From: Albugo candida
Taxonomy: Eukaryota > Oomycota > Peronosporomycetes > Albuginales > Albuginaceae
Assembly: GCA_905220665.1 (NCBI GenBank)
Contig: CAJNAR010000152.1
Coordinates: 744,001-808,000 of the forward strand
Direction of reading: 5' to 3'
DNA: 64,000 nucleotides
The position numbers and the translations under genes are program-made. Within the stretch, counting starts at the first letter, position 1; each line of letters begins with the position of its first letter. Under the pieces are notes generated by a model that made no database searches, was not told where the DNA came from, and saw only the letters and a program-made list of their open reading frames with translations. This document shows, piece by piece, positions 11,321 through 25,289 of this stretch.

Positions 11321-14302
11321 ATGTCACCACCACCGAACTCAACGCAGTCCGAATATGTCAAGTGTCCGGAACTTTTGTGGAGTGCAGCCGATTTAGAAAA
11401 AAAAGTTGTCATCCGCAAATTATATCGAAAGGTTTGCGTTTTCATATCGCTAATCCCCAGCATCCAATCCTTATATCCTTGTTAGGTTGAACGATTCCAG
11501 TCAGATTGGCGGCGTTGTTATGTCGCGGTATTCGCGAGCAGTCTATATTATTATGATTCTTTAACAGATGCCAAGCCACATGGTGTCATTCCTCTATATG
11601 GGTGCAAGGTCGACCCAGTTGAGCGTGTACAGCGTTCATACAACTCATTTCCGCCCATGGAATGTGAAAGCCCTTGCAATAGTGACCAGGGTGGGCCGTG
11701 CTGGAAGTTTATTTCAAGCGCTGGTCGTGTACTGGTATTCCGAACGGAATCTCACGAAGAACGCGACTTTTGGGTTGAATATATCACAAAAGCAACCAAT
11801 GTCATTTGTTCGACGCTATGTACGGAACTCTGTTCCTTCACATCCGAACCTTCAAAACTTCAAGACGCACATAACGTGGACATGATTCCGGAGTTATCTC
11901 AGATGGTCCGCGACGCCATTGCATTGGTCAAAACTCAAAAACAGGAAATACAAGATCTCAAAGTGAAGATGCAATCATTAACAAATGAAAACGATCAATA
12001 CAAAATTCAAGTACAGACTTTACAATCGAAGATTACAAGCGCGAAACGAAGCAAGGTCACTCAGAATGTGACGAATCCCAACGATTTACTCACTGGGCGA
12101 TATTATGATAAATCAATCGGTCCTAAGCTACATGCAACGGCCTCACTTCCCTCAATGTCATTCGCAATCAATTCGTCGAAAAGTTCACTGCAATCGTCAA
12201 AGTCAGAAACCTACGACCAGCCGTCTTCCCCTTCTCGTACTTTCATTCCACGCACTCGACCTTTGAGTGCTAGAGCGAGCTTTGATTTGATGGACAATGA
12301 TTATATACAACAACAAGCACTTCAAATTGCGGAAATTGCACGTAAACTACAGATCTCAATGGTGAAGAAAGAGCCAATCGCAGATGCAAAGATATTCCAA
12401 ACTGTAATAAACGATGGATTTCCGATGTTCATGTTATTTTTAACTTTTGACCGGTTCGGTGTGTAGAAGAATGTTGCACAAGTGGACGCACCTCTCTCCA
12501 AAGCTGCTTTGTCTCAAGTCAACGAGAAAGAATTCATGCCTTTCCCACCTCAAAATTTTGAAAGTGCTATACGTCGACTCAAGTCTCACAATTCCGCAAC
12601 TCCCGAACCCACTTCGTGTCACTCAGATACTGCATGTCTTCATGAGGACGAAGAGAATCAAATTGCTACTAAGTACGTATTTTATGCTGACCGGCAGCAC
12701 GAGACTACGATATTGTGATTGGTAGACGGGGTGAACGAGCGCAATCTATGTGGGAACAGTATACACATCAAGATCAAGAATGGCCGGTAAGAACTAGTAT
12801 GCCACACGAATGTTTATAGTACACTCAGTCTTCGCTTAGGATACCAATGTCGTCATAAAGAAAAAACTTGGAATGAGTGAATTCTCGGAATTCCTCCTGG
12901 AAGACGGATTATCGTTTCTGGGATGTATTATGGACGCTTCAACTCGCGACGAAAAGGTACGTCACTCACTCTCCCTCTTTTCATTAAATTACAATCACTC
13001 AATTTTGTGACAGGTGTCCATACTCTATCCAGTATTACGCTTATTTGCGAGTGAAAAAAGCCTCCATGAGCTTATATTTTGGGCTATCGAAACCGAAGTG
13101 GCTTCAGTCAATAATGTGGCCACGTTATTCCGATCGGACGATTATGCAAGTCGCTTGGTGTTGACGTATAGTAAAGCAGTTGGGTTCAAGTTTGTTCAAA
13201 ACGTGCTGAGGGAACCGATCCGTAAAGTTTGTTTGGTCAAAGCCGTCGACGTGGAGCTTCACCCAAGCAAAATCGAGGTTCATTTCTATCAGTCTGCCCT
13301 TATTTTTAATCTTACAATTTTGCATCAAGGATGTAGAGCGGATACGAGAGAATGCCGCACGTGTGATGGATCTTTGTCAAGAGATACTGAATTCTATAAT
13401 GGCCAATTTGGATCAGGTCAGATTATGACTGATATCGAGTGCACGTCTAACGCATCGTTCTTACAGCTTCCAGCCACATTTTATCATATTTGCAATCAAT
13501 TGAACACTCACGTATTTCATCGATTCGATTACCCAATAGAGCACAGCAATCGTGAAGAAGGTCGAGAGAATCTCACTCGGGTATGTGGTGAACGCGGAAG
13601 GAGAAAGAACACTTATACTTACACGTTTTGTGTAGAATGTAGTGGGAGGATTCTTATTCCTCCGACTTATTTGTCCGGCAATCACAACACCTCACTTGTA
13701 CGAACTCACACAAGAAGCCCCGGCAGGAGACACGAGGAAAGTACTCGTTCTTGTTACCAAATTATTATTCAAAGCAGCAACTTGTGTCAAATTTAACGAC
13801 CGGGAACCCCACCTCGAGTACGTGATTCCGGTATGTTGACGTAGCGAGGCTCTTATATTATATCGTAGGATTTTGAACGAGTTTATCGAACGAAACGCTT
13901 CACAGATACAAAAAGTGTACTCGCTCATGACATCATTCCAGCCAAAAGAGCCCGACATTTGCTTCCAAGTAGACAGTGAATCCATCTTTTCCAATCTCAC
14001 ACTCGAGCAACTCACAAAGGACGAGGATTTGGTACGTTTCACTGTCTAAAGTCTACATCACTCGCATTTGACAATAGTGTGAGTAGATCCGAGAAATCGC
14101 TCAAGAACATGTGGACGAAATCGAGCTCGCGTTACAGAAAGAAGGATTTGACGATGTCATGCTGGATCAATTACGTCAAGCTATCCATTGTGTGGAGAAA
14201 ACTGGCGAGTTTCTGATCGATCCCACAGCACTTGAAGCATCAACTAAACGATCGTACAAGCTTCGATTTGGGCATTTTGGCCGGCGAATGCGTGTCCAAT
14301 AG
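11321..14302 (+). CDS. PH domain - coiled coil - RasGAP protein
   Basis: Eleven exons (11321-11431, 11486-12403, 12467-12672, 12726-12786, 12840-12956, 13014-13277, 13330-13416, 13467-13580, 13636-13817, 13869-14031, 14087-14302) join in phase through ten GT-AG introns of 50-63 nt, giving 812 aa. Residues about 38-120 form a PH-like domain ('CYVAVFASSLYYYDS' ... 'ERDFWVEYITKA'). A Gln/Lys-rich coiled coil follows, then a Ser-rich linker. The RasGAP domain has the finger-loop 'NVATLFRSDDYAS' (Arg near 511) and the 'FLRLICPAI' motif (Phe-Leu-Arg near 634-636). The family stimulates GTP hydrolysis on Ras-type GTPases, here probably at a phosphoinositide membrane. The start follows the only short 5' exon that splices in frame. 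Confidence 0.85.
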
Positions 14303-14383
14303 CTTCATTTTCACCGTTTGGATGTGGCTAGTATAATAGAGCAACATATATTATATTCTGTACTCGACACAAGCCCTCTTCTT

Positions 14384-17300
14384 TCATGACGAGTCTACCG
14401 CTGGACGCATCTGATCGTTGAGAGTCGATAAAGACCTTCGAATATGCGGCTCCGAATTCACCTCATTTCGTTTTGGAGGCTCGGAATCATGCTGTACGAT
14501 CGCTTGTAAGCGTTTTGAGGCATCGTGGATAGCTGCAAGATCCGATTCCGACATGTTTCGCATGGCGCTTAATGCATTATCACTCATCGTATGCACGAGA
14601 TCTCCATGCGCTTGGGCGAGACTGGAGTCACTATCGGTCCCATTACCCGCAAGCGCTGAAATGACACGTTGCTGCTCCATGATGATCGATCGCATCTGAT
14701 GCAGTGATAACTCATCTTCTCGGTCTTCGTGTCGAGAACTCGCACGCAAAATATCTTCGATCACAACTCCACGACTCAGCGCGTTATTGTAAAGCAGCCA
14801 CGTTTGGATTTTCCCTGGAACGTACAAGCCCGCAAATATCAAGATCATCGATAGAGACAAAAGGCCTAAAATCGCGTCATGCACAAAATACAGATTTTGA
14901 ACGAGTCGAGCATTACTTCCAAGTATCAAAAGCGCCCAACACCCAATGGCTGCGCCCAGATAATATGTGCTCAACACACATGCCAGCATCCCTGGGACCA
15001 GAAAGAAGGCGATTATCAATATTAATACGGTCAGGAGAACCAACAGCGACTTCATAAATCGAAGCAGACCGCTCTCGCCGTATTTTTTCGCATTCAGAAA
15101 CCAAGACGAAATGACGACATAGACGGATGCGACCTACAGTCAAATTACGATATGATGCGAGTCTAGTGTGGACAGAAACACGAATAGGAACGTACCGAGA
15201 AGCACACAAGGAAGGGCAGCCATGTTTTCATCTTCAAAAGAGAGTGATAAGGATCCCCACTCGGAGCGATCGAGAGAGCAACGACTGTGAACAAGAGGCC
15301 TTTGAGCGTCACACACACTTTAGCAAATGGTCGAAGTGTTGAAAAGTATGCGTTTTCTTCCTTGAACCACGCTTCCCACGATTGATTCGCATTCCCTCCA
15401 TCACCACGCATCCATTTAAACCAAACGCGAAAATCTTCGACGGCATCGGACCATTCGAATGCCAGCGGATTGAACCAAAATGGCGAAAATGTCTACAAAA
15501 TGAAAATGAGTGGAACTACCACACTCGATACAATGGAAATACGACGTACCCAACTCAATACCACCAGCCATAACGACCACGTCATCGCGATATATTGCGT
15601 CGATTCCGTGTGCAGATAATACAAAATCAATCCAAACATGATCTCGACACCTGCGTATAAGTGGCTGCTTGCGTAAAAGCGATACAACTCATCGAAATGC
15701 GAGTGCTTGGTGACAAATCCACGACCTGTAGCACGATATTTCGCTCCACCGGCTAAAATCGTTTGTCCAAAATAAAACCATTTCGTGCCAATGTGAAAGA
15801 CAAAATACAAAGGACCGCCAGTGATAAACATCATAAAGATCTCTTGTGCGGCAGCTTTGAATCCTCTTTCCACAGAGATTGTAGCCACCAAAGGCGCAGT
15901 TGTGAAGAACGCTACTGCACCCAATGACACCTGAAGATTGGAAAGGATCACCGTACTTCGTCCACCAGTTCCTTCCAACGAAAGTAATGCTCGTATCAGT
16001 GTGCAGTACAGCATAATAAACACCGTCCAAATGACCAGAGACACTGATATGTAAAAGCCGACATTGTTGTAATAGAACGTAAGCAGCTTGAAAAAGTCGA
16101 GACGTTGACTGATACGATACACATCTCTCGATAAAGACTGCTCTGCTGCGCCTTGCGCCAATTTCGCTTCAAATTTATAAATCTGCTGCATTCCAACATC
16201 TCGACCTTTTCCGCACTTGATGTACTCTGGAAATTTGACGGAACCGCCACGAAGACAATTGTTATACCCAGCAAATATATCTTCACTTAGATTGACACCT
16301 TTGCTTGCTTTGCTGATTCCACCTCGCGACATGAAGAAAAGCTTATCGAACACATCGGGATGGCCGTAATGGAGACGCATTCGAAGTGGTTGAGCAAGTG
16401 TACGTTGTCCCAATGTCACAAACGACGTCTCTTGTAGCGCCATATAATTCGCCAAAGAGCTCACACTTCCAGTGAAAATGTGTTCGGGGAGCCCGACGAT
16501 TGTGTATGGACGTTCCGGTAAACCCGAATCGAATTCCTGCAACATATTTCGCATTTTAAGCGCTTCTTCGATGTATCCGTCCTGATTCATATCGATTGTC
16601 TGGAGATTCTCTCCGCGTGTGAAAATCACTGCAGAATTCTGATTTTCCGGTTTTCCTTCGCCGAGAATTGGATTTCCAGGCAATCGTACGCGATACACTT
16701 CTTCAACACATCCGAGTTCATGGCCGCCTTTTATCAAAACGGCAAAATACGATTGTTCTCTTTGATAATTCACACGAATTTCATCAATGTACGCGACACG
16801 GAGATTCGGAAATCGTTGTAAGAGGAATTCGATATCGCGCGCTTTGGGGTCATTGTTGCGTTTCTGACGGCCGTAAATCTGACAAGCGACCACATATGTG
16901 AATTTCGTCTTGACAAGATCTTCGATGTGCTGCACTGGAACTTGCTCGATCTCCGCCAAAAGCCGGATCGCAGCCTCGCCGTACATCAATCCCTGGACAG
17001 TTCGACACAGTGTCTGACCGCGCAACGACGCCCATAGACGAAGTTCCATCGCTGTTTGCGGATCCTTCCACCAATTCTTTTGAGGTTTGACACGCTCTAA
17101 AAAGTTTTCCCAATCGCGTTTGTATAGCGTCTGTAGAAAGAGAAGCGTATGGACATCCAATCCATCACGCTTACTCTCTAAATCTTTGCGAGAATACAAC
17201 ACATCTTCTCCATAAAACGGAGTGATCACGGACCATGACTTTGCTTCGGCTAAAAGCGGTGCTAGCGGCATGTCCATAAACAGCGAATTCACAAAGAAGA

Positions 17301-20300
17301 GAAGCCGACGACGTGCGTCATACGATCGAGGCTCCGCATCAATTTTCTGCAACGTCAATAACGCATGCAAATGCTGGAGAATCGTGCTCGAATGACGCTC
17401 AAATGTAAGCAGAGTGATTTGCTCCCCGGTATAGTCGTCATCCCACATAAACCCTCGTTCTTGTGTAAGTATCCACGTCAATCGATCGGAAATGCCTCGA
17501 CTTTCAATGAAAAGCGGATCAGTCTCTGGCAAATGTGTCAGCATGTTTTTGAATACGTTTAGAAAGAGTCGTAATTTGTCTCGAACTTGCATGATGTGTG
17601 CACTTGGAATCACATGATCGCCTTTGCTCTTTGCGTCTTTCGATTTCGCTAAATGTTGCATCGCTGCAATCCGAGCGACACCAGACCCACGACTTCGACG
17701 AGGAACTGTTCCTCCAAGCGATGATAAGCCTGTTGTACTGGCAGATTTCGTCATTCCCACCGATACGCGCGTAGTGAGACCGAGAGAAGCTGCTGGAAAC
17801 TGATACGAAGAGTACTCTGCCGGACTCTTACGCACTGGAATGTATTTGGCATTGCTCTTCCATGACCCGAGATTCCCCATAATCAATAAAAGCAAATCCG
17901 TCAATGCGTGGCCACAATCATCCACTTTACGCAAATCCATCGCTCGAAAGAGTCCACGTTGCGCCCAAAGACTCAGTGTGCTTGTGATATGACGCACATC
18001 GTTCGAGTGACACGGTCCCAGCACATTGACGAGAACCCAATGTGTGAGCTCCCAAATCTCTTCCAATGCTTCTTCGATCATCGGATGTTGACAGAGAATC
18101 TGAAGCATTTTGTCCTGCAAAGCTCTTTCGGTGACGTTGTTGTCGGACGCGAAAATATCAGAGAGCTTGGAATTGAACACTTCAAAGCAGCCAGCGAGCT
18201 GAAATTGCGGTAGATAGATTTCTCGCTGGTATCCTTCCACCCGTTGAAATCTCAGTAATGTTTTCTCCTGATTGCAAATGAGATCGTCGGCACGCATACT
18301 TTCGATAATGCTGTCCCATGCGACCGAAAACGAGAACCATTTCTGTCGACGACGCAATTTCACTTCATCGGCTGTTTGTTTGCGTCGTGAAAATGATAAA
18401 AGCGGTGTTTCATCGCTCGCCGAAGATGTTTTGTAATACTGAGACGACGAACTCGCAGTGTCGGAAATCTGATCCAACACCTCATTTCCAACGGACCCGT
18501 ACACATTCGACATACTCTCTGTGATTTTCTGTCCGGTTTTTGACTTGGATGCGATCAATTTCGAGTTGAATGCATCGGCTGCTCGACCAAATGCCGCACG
18601 TAAGCGATGAAAACTTCGAATTTCTCCAATGTGAGACGCAAATCCCACAAATGTTCCAGTGCATGCAGCCCACAGTGAGCTCCAAATGGTGAGATCGACA
18701 CAGTACACGAGAAAGAACGGGAACCATTGAATCACAATTAAGAACGCTGTTGTCACCGCACTGACATCATATTCGATCTGATCGCGATACAAAAGGTACG
18801 AAGGGACCACCAGTGGACGTATTTCAAATTGATAGCTGAAGATGAGCTTCCATATCACTAGAGTGAGCCAGTACATCTGATAGCCGATACTCAGATGCGC
18901 AGGATCCAGCACATTATCGCCCACATACAAGCGATTCATTGGGTTCAGAAAGTCTCGGATGGAAGCTACAGGCTTGCATTGGGTCCGTCGAATCCAATTA
19001 TTGGCATCGGGAATGACTTGTAAGATGGCATTCATGATCCCTGGAAGGTGGAATGTGGTAGCGACGACGTAATACAGTGTCCACGAGGTGCCATCTTTAC
19101 TCCAAGCGTTCCAATACAGAGCCAATGTGACGACTGTGATGATCAAATAGTACACAGTCCACACGACATCGCGTAAGAGCGGTCGTACTCCAGTTACCGG
19201 ATTGTATATGGCCACAACATCCATTCCGCTTTTGATGATAGAGAGAAAGAATCGCATAATAAGAGCACTTGAGCAAAGTCTTACGATCGTATGAATTGGA
19301 TGCTCCATTTCGACTCCAAACGCTAACGCCGCAAGGAAATGAAATGTGACCACTTTGAATGCAAAGATACGATAAAACGCTCGAAGTGATGCAAGCCACG
19401 TCCTTTTCTCCAAAAACGTCTTTGGATGTGCGGCGATCGCTTCCGCGACACTGAGATTTCCACCACGAAAGGAAGGAGCATGCGCGATACCCATTTGATG
19501 AGGTCCGTCGTATGGACCTGATGGTCTTCCGGATGTCTTATCGTGTCCGAAAGAGTTTGATCCGCCAAATAATAACGCGGAATTTGGTGAGAAGACCTCA
19601 TTCACTTTTTCGTATTTGTAGTCGTAATTCAAACACTCTTTCTGCCAAAAGAATTCATTGAAATCGTCATAATTCTGTCGATATTGATGATCGTAATTCG
19701 AGCCGAGTTGTGTCTTGAGCAGCAAATACACTGGAGTAATCACAGTGTCGAGAAAGTGGCCAGGATCACGTCGACTTGAGCGATTGGAACAGTATTCAGC
19801 CTTCATTTTATGATACAAAAAACAGAGATATTCCGGACAATGGCGAAGATTGCTTGCTTCACCCCAAATGAACAGGTACAGGCACAAATCGATATTCATC
19901 TCATCCAACGCGGTCCATTCGGACGGACTTGTTGTATCGATCGTCCAGTTGTTGCACGGGATCTTGAGCTTATGACACCACTTCTTGTAATTGCTAAACA
20001 TACGATCGTGAACCACGCGGTAGCTGTTTTGTCCATTTCGTGAGCAATTTGTCAGTAGCATAACCAAATGTTCCGTCTGATTGCGAAGATTATCTGTTTG
20101 GAATCCAAAGTGTTTTTGAACGGATACGGCGTGGTTGAATACAGTGCTGTATGGCTGCATGTGCGCTGGTAACTCGGAAGGTGCAAAGAAATTCGCTCTC
20201 TCCACTGAAGTATCATCCGGACGCCACGATCGAGCAGCAGAGCTGGCAGAGATCGAGTGGATGGATCCATCCTTCTTCCCATTCAAGTCGTTGTTTTTCC

Positions 20301-22269
20301 CGGGTTCATTGTATCCAAGCCGTCTCAATTGTCGCGAAGTAATACAATGGAACACCACCGCTCCGGTGAATGAGATCATCAAAGCAGAGTACAGGATGTA
20401 GCAGTCTTTCGTGTGCATGTCGACGGTGCTGTAGCCCACACCACCCAGGATATGTCCGGTCATTTGCAGCAAATATCGCCAGTATTTGTCATCCCCAAAC
20501 CAATACGACGCAGATGCTATGAGATTCAGTGCACCAAGAAACGAGGTCGTTACAATGAGACTCAAGTCGGCGATCAAAGGTACGAATTCAATGAGAAATC
20601 CAACGAAGAAAAAAATTCCACAAATGATTCTGACGATCGTCACATTCACAAAGGGACCCGAAAGAATTCCCACATAGAATCCGCTCATAGCACCAAGCGC
20701 TCCCACTGGAATGATCGCTGCTAATGCACCAAACACCACACCGCAGAGACAAGCCAAAGTCGTGTGAATCCATGCAAATTGCTCCAATTCCTCGACACTG
20801 AAGATTGCATGACAAGAAACAGCCAGGAATAAAGTAGCAGAGTAGAATGTCACCCAAGAAGAGAATTTCGAGCCCCAGATCATTACAAAAAGACTCATGA
20901 GTAACGTGATTGCCGCAAATAAGCTGGTGAGGCCATATACGACGTTGAGGGATGCGTACCAGGGAAGACCGTACTCTACTGGATGCAAGTGGATCCATTC
21001 TTGACTCGGGAAAAGCTCAGGATCGCATCCAATGGACGTATATTCATTCACTGGGCCCTGGTACACACGAACGTAATCGATTGTAAAGTTGGAAGGCCAA
21101 ATAGAGTCACAGATTTGACCCTCACAGGGAGGAGAGAATTTCTCTGATACAGCTGTACTGAGAATGATGTAACTAGGCTCTACAGGAATTTGACGAGGAG
21201 GGATTCCATCGACCCATTGGTTGAGTGCTTCGCCTGGAATCTCAAATACAAACACATTATCAAGCCACCAACGTAGGTACCCATGCGGTCCCGGCATCCA
21301 GTCTAATTGATACAGATGAAAGCTATTGAACGAATTGGACTCGAGCTGGGTAACAGCTGAGATAGAATCGAGCCCCATTTCTCCGTAATAATCGCTGTTG
21401 ATGCGCGTAAAATTACCAAATTTGAGGTCTTCGTACCATTGACCGGGTCCCGGTAATGTTTCCGAGGCTGGACGGCGATTTGGAAATAATGCAGGACGGA
21501 TTTGTAATGACGTTGAAATAAATGCTGGTGTGTCCCGTAATTTAATTTGAGCTTCCATGATATCAATTTCAGTCGAGCCGCGTCCTTGGAAAGGATTCAA
21601 ACCGTAATTTTCAGGGTAGGAATTTTTCACGTGTTTATCGGTTTTATTACCACAAGCATTTATTTTCTGATGTATTTTTTCACCATTTTCTACCCACCAC
21701 GAACACGCATCAAACGACCATGGCCACGTTCCAGCTTGAGATCCCAAGTACGTTGCGCGTCCGAGATTGCCCATAAGCCAAATTGCGGGCCATGTGCCAG
21801 GAATGCCCCACTTACCAGGCAGAATAGCTCGTACTTCCACAAAACCGCCCGTGAAACAGAATTTGTTCCATGTTTGCACGCTACCACTCACATAACGTGC
21901 TCCTTTGTATCGCTTCTTTGGCTTGGATGACGTGATGACCAAATTGCCTTTGTCCACTTGAACAGCTTGCGGTAAGAAGTAATGCTGCCCCATGTTCGTG
22001 ACATCGCGATGATCGATTGCGGTCCATTTAGAATCGTACCCGGATTCAAAGATGCGGTTTGATACGTTAAATTCGTCCGAGAAAATGAGGCGGTACGTGG
22101 TGTTGGTTCCGGTGTAAATGGAGTGATTTCCATTGGGGATGTCTTTTGTGTACTGGTCTTTTGGTGTACAAGGATCGATCCACTGGCTGTTATTGTGAAT
22201 ACTTGTTTTCACATGTGGAAACGCACATAGTGTAGGAAGCAGTGCGAGTAGCACGCCCAGCACTACCAT
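14384..22269 (-). CDS. GH16 (KRE6/SKN1-like) - GT48 beta-1,3-glucan synthase fusion
   Basis: Three exons (15550-22269, 15196-15492, 14384-15133; introns 57 and 62 nt) encode 2,588 aa. Residues 1-22 look like a signal peptide. Residues about 60-415 are a KRE6/SKN1-type GH16 domain ('SDEFN' at 64, 'WPAIWLMGNLGRA' near 160, catalytic E-x-D-x-x-E at 234-239). A membrane bundle follows. Then comes the FKS1 N-terminal domain ('FIWGEASNLRHCPEYLCFLY') and the GT48 core, including 'EHIFTGSVSSLANYMALQET', 'HYGHPDVFD' and 'RGGISKASKGVNLSEDIFAG'. A second membrane bundle and a coil-rich tail end the protein. GT48 makes callose from UDP-glucose at the plasma membrane; KRE6 proteins remodel wall beta-glucan. 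Both enzymes in one chain suggest coupled synthesis and branching. The small 3' introns follow 'LVVLSW' and 'LVCFS'. Confidence 0.9.
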
Positions 22270-22730
22270 ATTATGTACAATATGGATTGGTCAAGATTGC
22301 AAGTAAAGCGAGGAACGCAACTCAAAAGTGAGCACTATGGAATGTAAGTGTTTTGAGTTGTGAGGAATTAGGAGGAGTGAATGAATGGTCGAGTTGCTAT
22401 CAAAGGTTCTTTCGAATCTATTCGATCTTGTCACCACTCAAACCTCAAGATCGTTTTACATGGGCCAGTCTTGCGGGTTCATATAGTCGCGTGAACCGAC
22501 ATCACTTACCATACAAACAAGTCTATAAAAGACCTTGATAGGCCAAAACACATTACTGATTAGGAAGAACCCACTCACAAAACCTGATTCGAATTTTTAT
22601 TGCAATCTTTTTCTTCTTTTTTGTTATACTATAATCATTCCAAAATCATATCATGCTGTTATCACATCGACACGTTTCATATAACATATCATTCGGATCA
22701 CCAACCGTTTGTATCTGATTCGTATTCAGA
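22270..22730. promoter_or_regulatory. Shared divergent promoter region, GH16-GT48 / TypA
   Basis: 461 bp lie between two divergent start codons. A TATA-like tataaaa sits at 22524-22530 on the plus strand. Nothing else is recognisable, so its use is unproven. Confidence 0.35.
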
Positions 22731-24982
22731 ATGTCACTACTTCGATCCCTATCATCGAAATTCCGTCATTGCGTCCATCGACCTCCTGCGTCCATCACCA
22801 AGCATGCAATCACTACACAGTACCGTACATTCAGCAGCAAGACGATCCGAAATCTGGCCATTGTCGCCCATGTCGATCACGGGAAAACCACTCTAGTCGA
22901 TCAATTGCTCAAGCAAGGCGGTAACATGCTACTCGAAGAGCGAGTGATGGATTCAATCGAATTGGAGCGAGAACGTGGAATCACCATCATGTCAAAATGT
23001 ACTCGTATCGAGTATGAAGGACACGTTCTCAATATCGTCGACACACCGGGCCACGCAGATTTCGGAGGTGAGGTCGAGCGCATATTGAGTATGGTCGACG
23101 GCGTTGTATTGGTTGTGGATGCTACCGAAGGTCCAATGTCCCAAACCAAATTCGTACTGTCAAAAGCGCTGCAACGAGGTCTTAAACCGCTCGTTGTTAT
23201 CAATAAAGTTGACCGAGAAACAAGTCGATTGAATGGTGATGTCGAGAATGAGCTTTTCGATATGTTTATGGCACTGGAAGCAAATGACGAACAGCTTGAA
23301 TTTCCAATCATCTATGCATCTGCAAGGCAAGGGTGGGCTGTTAGAGAAGTCGATAGTACGAAAGAAAAAAGAGAGAGTATGAAGGTACTTCTCGACGAAA
23401 TCATCGCATACGTCCCCCCACCAACGGCTGACCCCAACGCTCCTTTTGCGATGTCGGTCACAATGATCGGGTACGTAACGATTGAGCGAGTCGAGCAATG
23501 CCTTTCCTCATAACGTCGACTGTATTAGTCACGATCCATACGTTGGTCGTCTTGTTACAGGTCGTATTTACGGCGGGGCTGTCAAGGTGAGCGGGTCCAT
23601 CGATATAAGAATTTGTGTTCTCACACCAACGAAATAGATTGGTGATTCCATCCAAGTAATCAATCGAGACGATAAACGATTAGAAACAGGAAAAGTGACA
23701 AAGCTATTTGTGACAAGAGGTGTATCCAAGTCAGAAGTTCAGCATGCAAGCGCAGGTACAGATGAACGTACATTGAGTGAGAATTCTGTGATTGACAGAA
23801 TATCGTAGGTGATATCGTCACTCTCGCTGGTGTGAATGCATTCGTGTCCGACACCGTGTGTAATCCGAGCGTTAACGAGTCAATCCCTACTCCAAAGCTT
23901 GATCCGCCGACAATTTCCATGACATTTGGTGTGAACGATTCGCCTATCGCCGGACAGGATGGAAAATATCTCACGTCGTCACACATCAAAGATCGACTGA
24001 CACGAGAAACGGAGGTACCTGAGTAACAGATTGATATCATACTTGCTGGATATCATCGGTTGACTCAAATGTAGAATAACGTGGCCATATCGATCTCTAA
24101 AAGCGATTCCTCAGAAGCGTTTGACGTTCATGGTCGAGGAGAGCTCCAACTAGCAATTCTTATTGAGGAAATGCGTCGTGAAGGATTTGAAATGTGTGTT
24201 TCTGCTCCTCGAGTCCTTTTCAAACAGTGCCCGGATACAAAGCAAAAGTTGGAACCGATCGAAGAAGTAACTATCGACGTTGATGAGGAGTATTCAGGCA
24301 CTGTGATTGATAAGCTCTCCACTCGTGGAGGTGCCATGATCGACTTTAAACCGATTCAGGACAAAGTCCGGTTACAGTTCAAAATCCCAAGTCGTTGCCT
24401 GATGGGATATCGAAGCGAAGTCAAAACCGATACCAGAGGAAGTGGTATTCTTCACTCCATTTTTCATGGGTACGAGCCGTATCAAGGCTCTGTTTCTCCG
24501 CCCACAAAAGGCAAACTGATCTCGTCCGCGAAAGGAACGACCACCGTAAGTGATCTCTTCGCTGATTGTCAGACTCATTGATATATAATCTCTCTCTATT
24601 AGTCGTATGCTCTCAATACATTACAAGACCGAGGCGAATTGTTTATCAGGCCTGGCGATGAAGTATACGGTGGTATGATTGTCGGAGAACATAATCGACC
24701 ACAAGATATCGAAGTGAACCCAACCAAAGAGAAGAAATTGACCAATATGCGTGCAGCCGGAACAGTAGGCTTTTTATCGTCGACAGTGATCACTGACGCA
24801 TAACAGATATCTTTTTGTAGGATGAAAATATTCAATTATCACCGTCCCGTATCATGGCGCTAGAGGATGTAGTTACTTATATTGCTGAAGACGAGATGAT
24901 CGATATCACACCCAAGCAAATTCGCATTCGAAAACGAGCGCTGACAGCTTCTGCAAGAAAACGCTCACAAGGGAAACACTAG
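22731..24982 (+). CDS. TypA/BipA translational GTPase with mitochondrial presequence
   Basis: Seven exons (22731-23470, 23529-23586, 23638-23755, 23809-24014, 24075-24545, 24603-24764, 24821-24982) give 638 aa. The first 38 residues are basic and Ser/Thr-rich, a typical mitochondrial targeting sequence. G1 is 'AHVDHGKTT', G3 is '[14 protein letters not shown]', G4 is 'NKVDR'. The TypA signature of domain III/V is clear ('[20 protein letters not shown]', '[15 protein letters not shown]', '[11 protein letters not shown]'). Bacterial TypA binds the 70S ribosome and aids assembly under stress. An organellar role on mitochondrial ribosomes is inferred from the presequence, since oomycetes have no plastid. 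It ends in TAG at 24980. Confidence 0.9.
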
Positions 24983-25289
24983 AAATGGGGTACAAGACAT
25001 CTCGTACATCAGATTGCACGACATTATGTCGAAAAAACAATTTATGTTCGGCCACTTGCATCGGAGAACCGACTGGACGTCTCAAGTACATACATGTCGA
25101 GTGGTTTTCCACGCAATTGCCATCATTTTGTATAAATTCTAATCTTAGACGTCCCTGCTATTAAACTTTTAGCACGTTTATAGGAATGATATCACTGCTT
25201 TTCTATTGAGATCATTGTATAGATAGAATTATGAGGATCACGGTACACCATCGAGCAGCGATTGGCTTGAGAGATTTTGACACATCAAA
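24983..25289. other. Intergenic gap, nothing recognised
   Basis: About 300 bp between the TypA stop and the MTR4 start. It holds the TypA 3' end and MTR4 promoter; no motif stands out. Confidence 0.4.
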
